Below, one piece after another: positions 5,009 to 5,505 of a stretch of DNA of 5,505 nt. Position 1 is the stretch's first letter; every line of letters starts with the position of its first letter. The notes under the pieces were generated by a model. That model saw only the letters and a list, made by a program, of their open reading frames with translations, was not told where the DNA came from and searched no databases. The stretch lies in the NCBI GenBank assembly GCA_023388335.1, contig JAEWGL010000130.1, positions 1-5,505 of the forward strand, given 5' to 3'. Both the position numbers and the translations under genes were made by a program. Source of the stretch: Pseudomonadota bacterium (GTDB taxonomy: Bacteria > Pseudomonadota > Gammaproteobacteria > Pseudomonadales > Pseudomonadaceae).

Positions 5009-5505
5009 TCAGAGCTTCTGTAGGTCTCGTTGCGCCAGCTGTGCGGCAGAGGTGCCAGGGTATTGAGTCACAACCTGTTGCAGGATGCCCTTGACCCGAT
5101 CGGTGTGGCCCAGGCGTCGCTCGACGTCGGCCAGCTTGTACAGGGAGTCAGGCACCTTGCTGTGCTTGGGGTAAAGCTGGCTGACCTTGGCAAATGCTTG
5201 ACCTGCGCCTTGCAGGTCGCCCTTGGCCAGGTTCACTTCGCCGAGCCAGTACTGGGCATTGCCGGCGTATTGGCTGTTGGGGTACTTGCGCAGGAAGGCG
5301 TTGAACGCCTGGCTGGCCTTGTCGAAATCCTTGGCCCTGATCAAGTCGAAAGCGGCGTCGTAATAGAGCTTCTCTTTCGCCGGATCGCCAGGTTCGCTAT
5401 TGGCTGCGGGCTGTTGCGCGGCGCCAGCACCAGCAGCGGCACCCGTGGCTGCGTCAGACGCGCCACCGGTGGAGGAATTGTCGGGGGTCGCGGCAGGTGC
5501 CGCAC
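5009..5505 (-). CDS. cpoB: CpoB (YbgF), Tol-Pal and PBP1B coordinator, C-terminal part
   Basis: The visible 164 residues are the C-terminal part, and the N-terminus lies outside the window. After an Ala/Gly/Pro/Gln-rich low-complexity linker of about 45 residues come three TPR-like repeats of 36-38 residues. They start near KLYYDAAFDLI, NAQYWLGEV and SLYKLADVERR, and each ends in a YP-N/K/G turn. This is the TPR domain of CpoB/YbgF. In E. coli this periplasmic protein binds TolA and coordinates PBP1B/LpoB peptidoglycan synthesis with Tol-driven outer-membrane constriction during division. The reading frame runs open to the window edge. A TTG at 5344 is internal and not a real start. The terminator just downstream shows it is the last gene of its operon. 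Pal and TolB would be expected beyond the right edge. Confidence 0.94.
   Translation of the reverse strand, partial: AAPAATPDNSSTGGASDAATGAAAGAGAAQQPAANSEPGDPAKEKLYYDAAFDLIRAKDFDKASQAFNAFLRKYPNSQYAGNAQYWLGEVNLAKGDLQGAGQAFAKVSQLYPKHSKVPDSLYKLADVERRLGHTDRVKGILQQVVTQYPGTSAAQLAQRDLQKL

Overview
The window reads as ordinary core chromosome of a GC-rich gammaproteobacterium, most likely a fluorescent Pseudomonas of the P. putida group. Support comes from the gene order, the protein sequences as I recall them from Pseudomonas, and dispersed palindromic repeats ending in CTCCCACAGG that resemble the REP elements of that group. All genes lie on the minus strand, so transcription runs from the right end to the left.

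Layout in transcriptional order. At the right edge is the C-terminal part of cpoB (ybgF; 5009-5505, 5' end outside the window), the last gene of the tol-pal cluster, closed by a strong intrinsic terminator (4966-4995). A 117-base leader then precedes queE (start at 4848) and queC, which form a tight two-gene unit with a 9-base gap. queC ends in a T8 run with no terminator hairpin, and 61 bases later begins a tRNA-Lys(UUU) gene (3374-3449). That tRNA has its own plausible sigma-70 promoter, with a 7-bp inverted repeat between the promoter boxes, and a strong bidirectional terminator whose T-tract is repeated three times in a 14-bp tandem array. Next is a YdgA-like DUF945 inner-membrane/periplasmic protein gene (1636-3141). 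A 238-base intergenic region with a candidate nadA promoter follows, then nadA (339-1397). The left 338 bases have no gene and are packed with palindromic repeats: a REP doublet, a roughly 140-bp inverted-end element, and a third shorter unit.

Functionally the genes are unrelated housekeeping functions. CpoB links Tol-Pal outer-membrane constriction to peptidoglycan synthesis. QueE and QueC make the queuosine precursor preQ0. NadA makes quinolinate for NAD. The tRNA decodes lysine codons. The order cpoB, tRNA-Lys, nadA recalls the E. coli arrangement, with queEC and the DUF945 gene added between.

I found no evidence of a new defence, mobile or biosynthetic system. The features worth a second look are the repeats at the left end, the tRNA-Lys promoter and terminator architecture, possible queC read-through into the tRNA, and the uncharacterised DUF945 protein.
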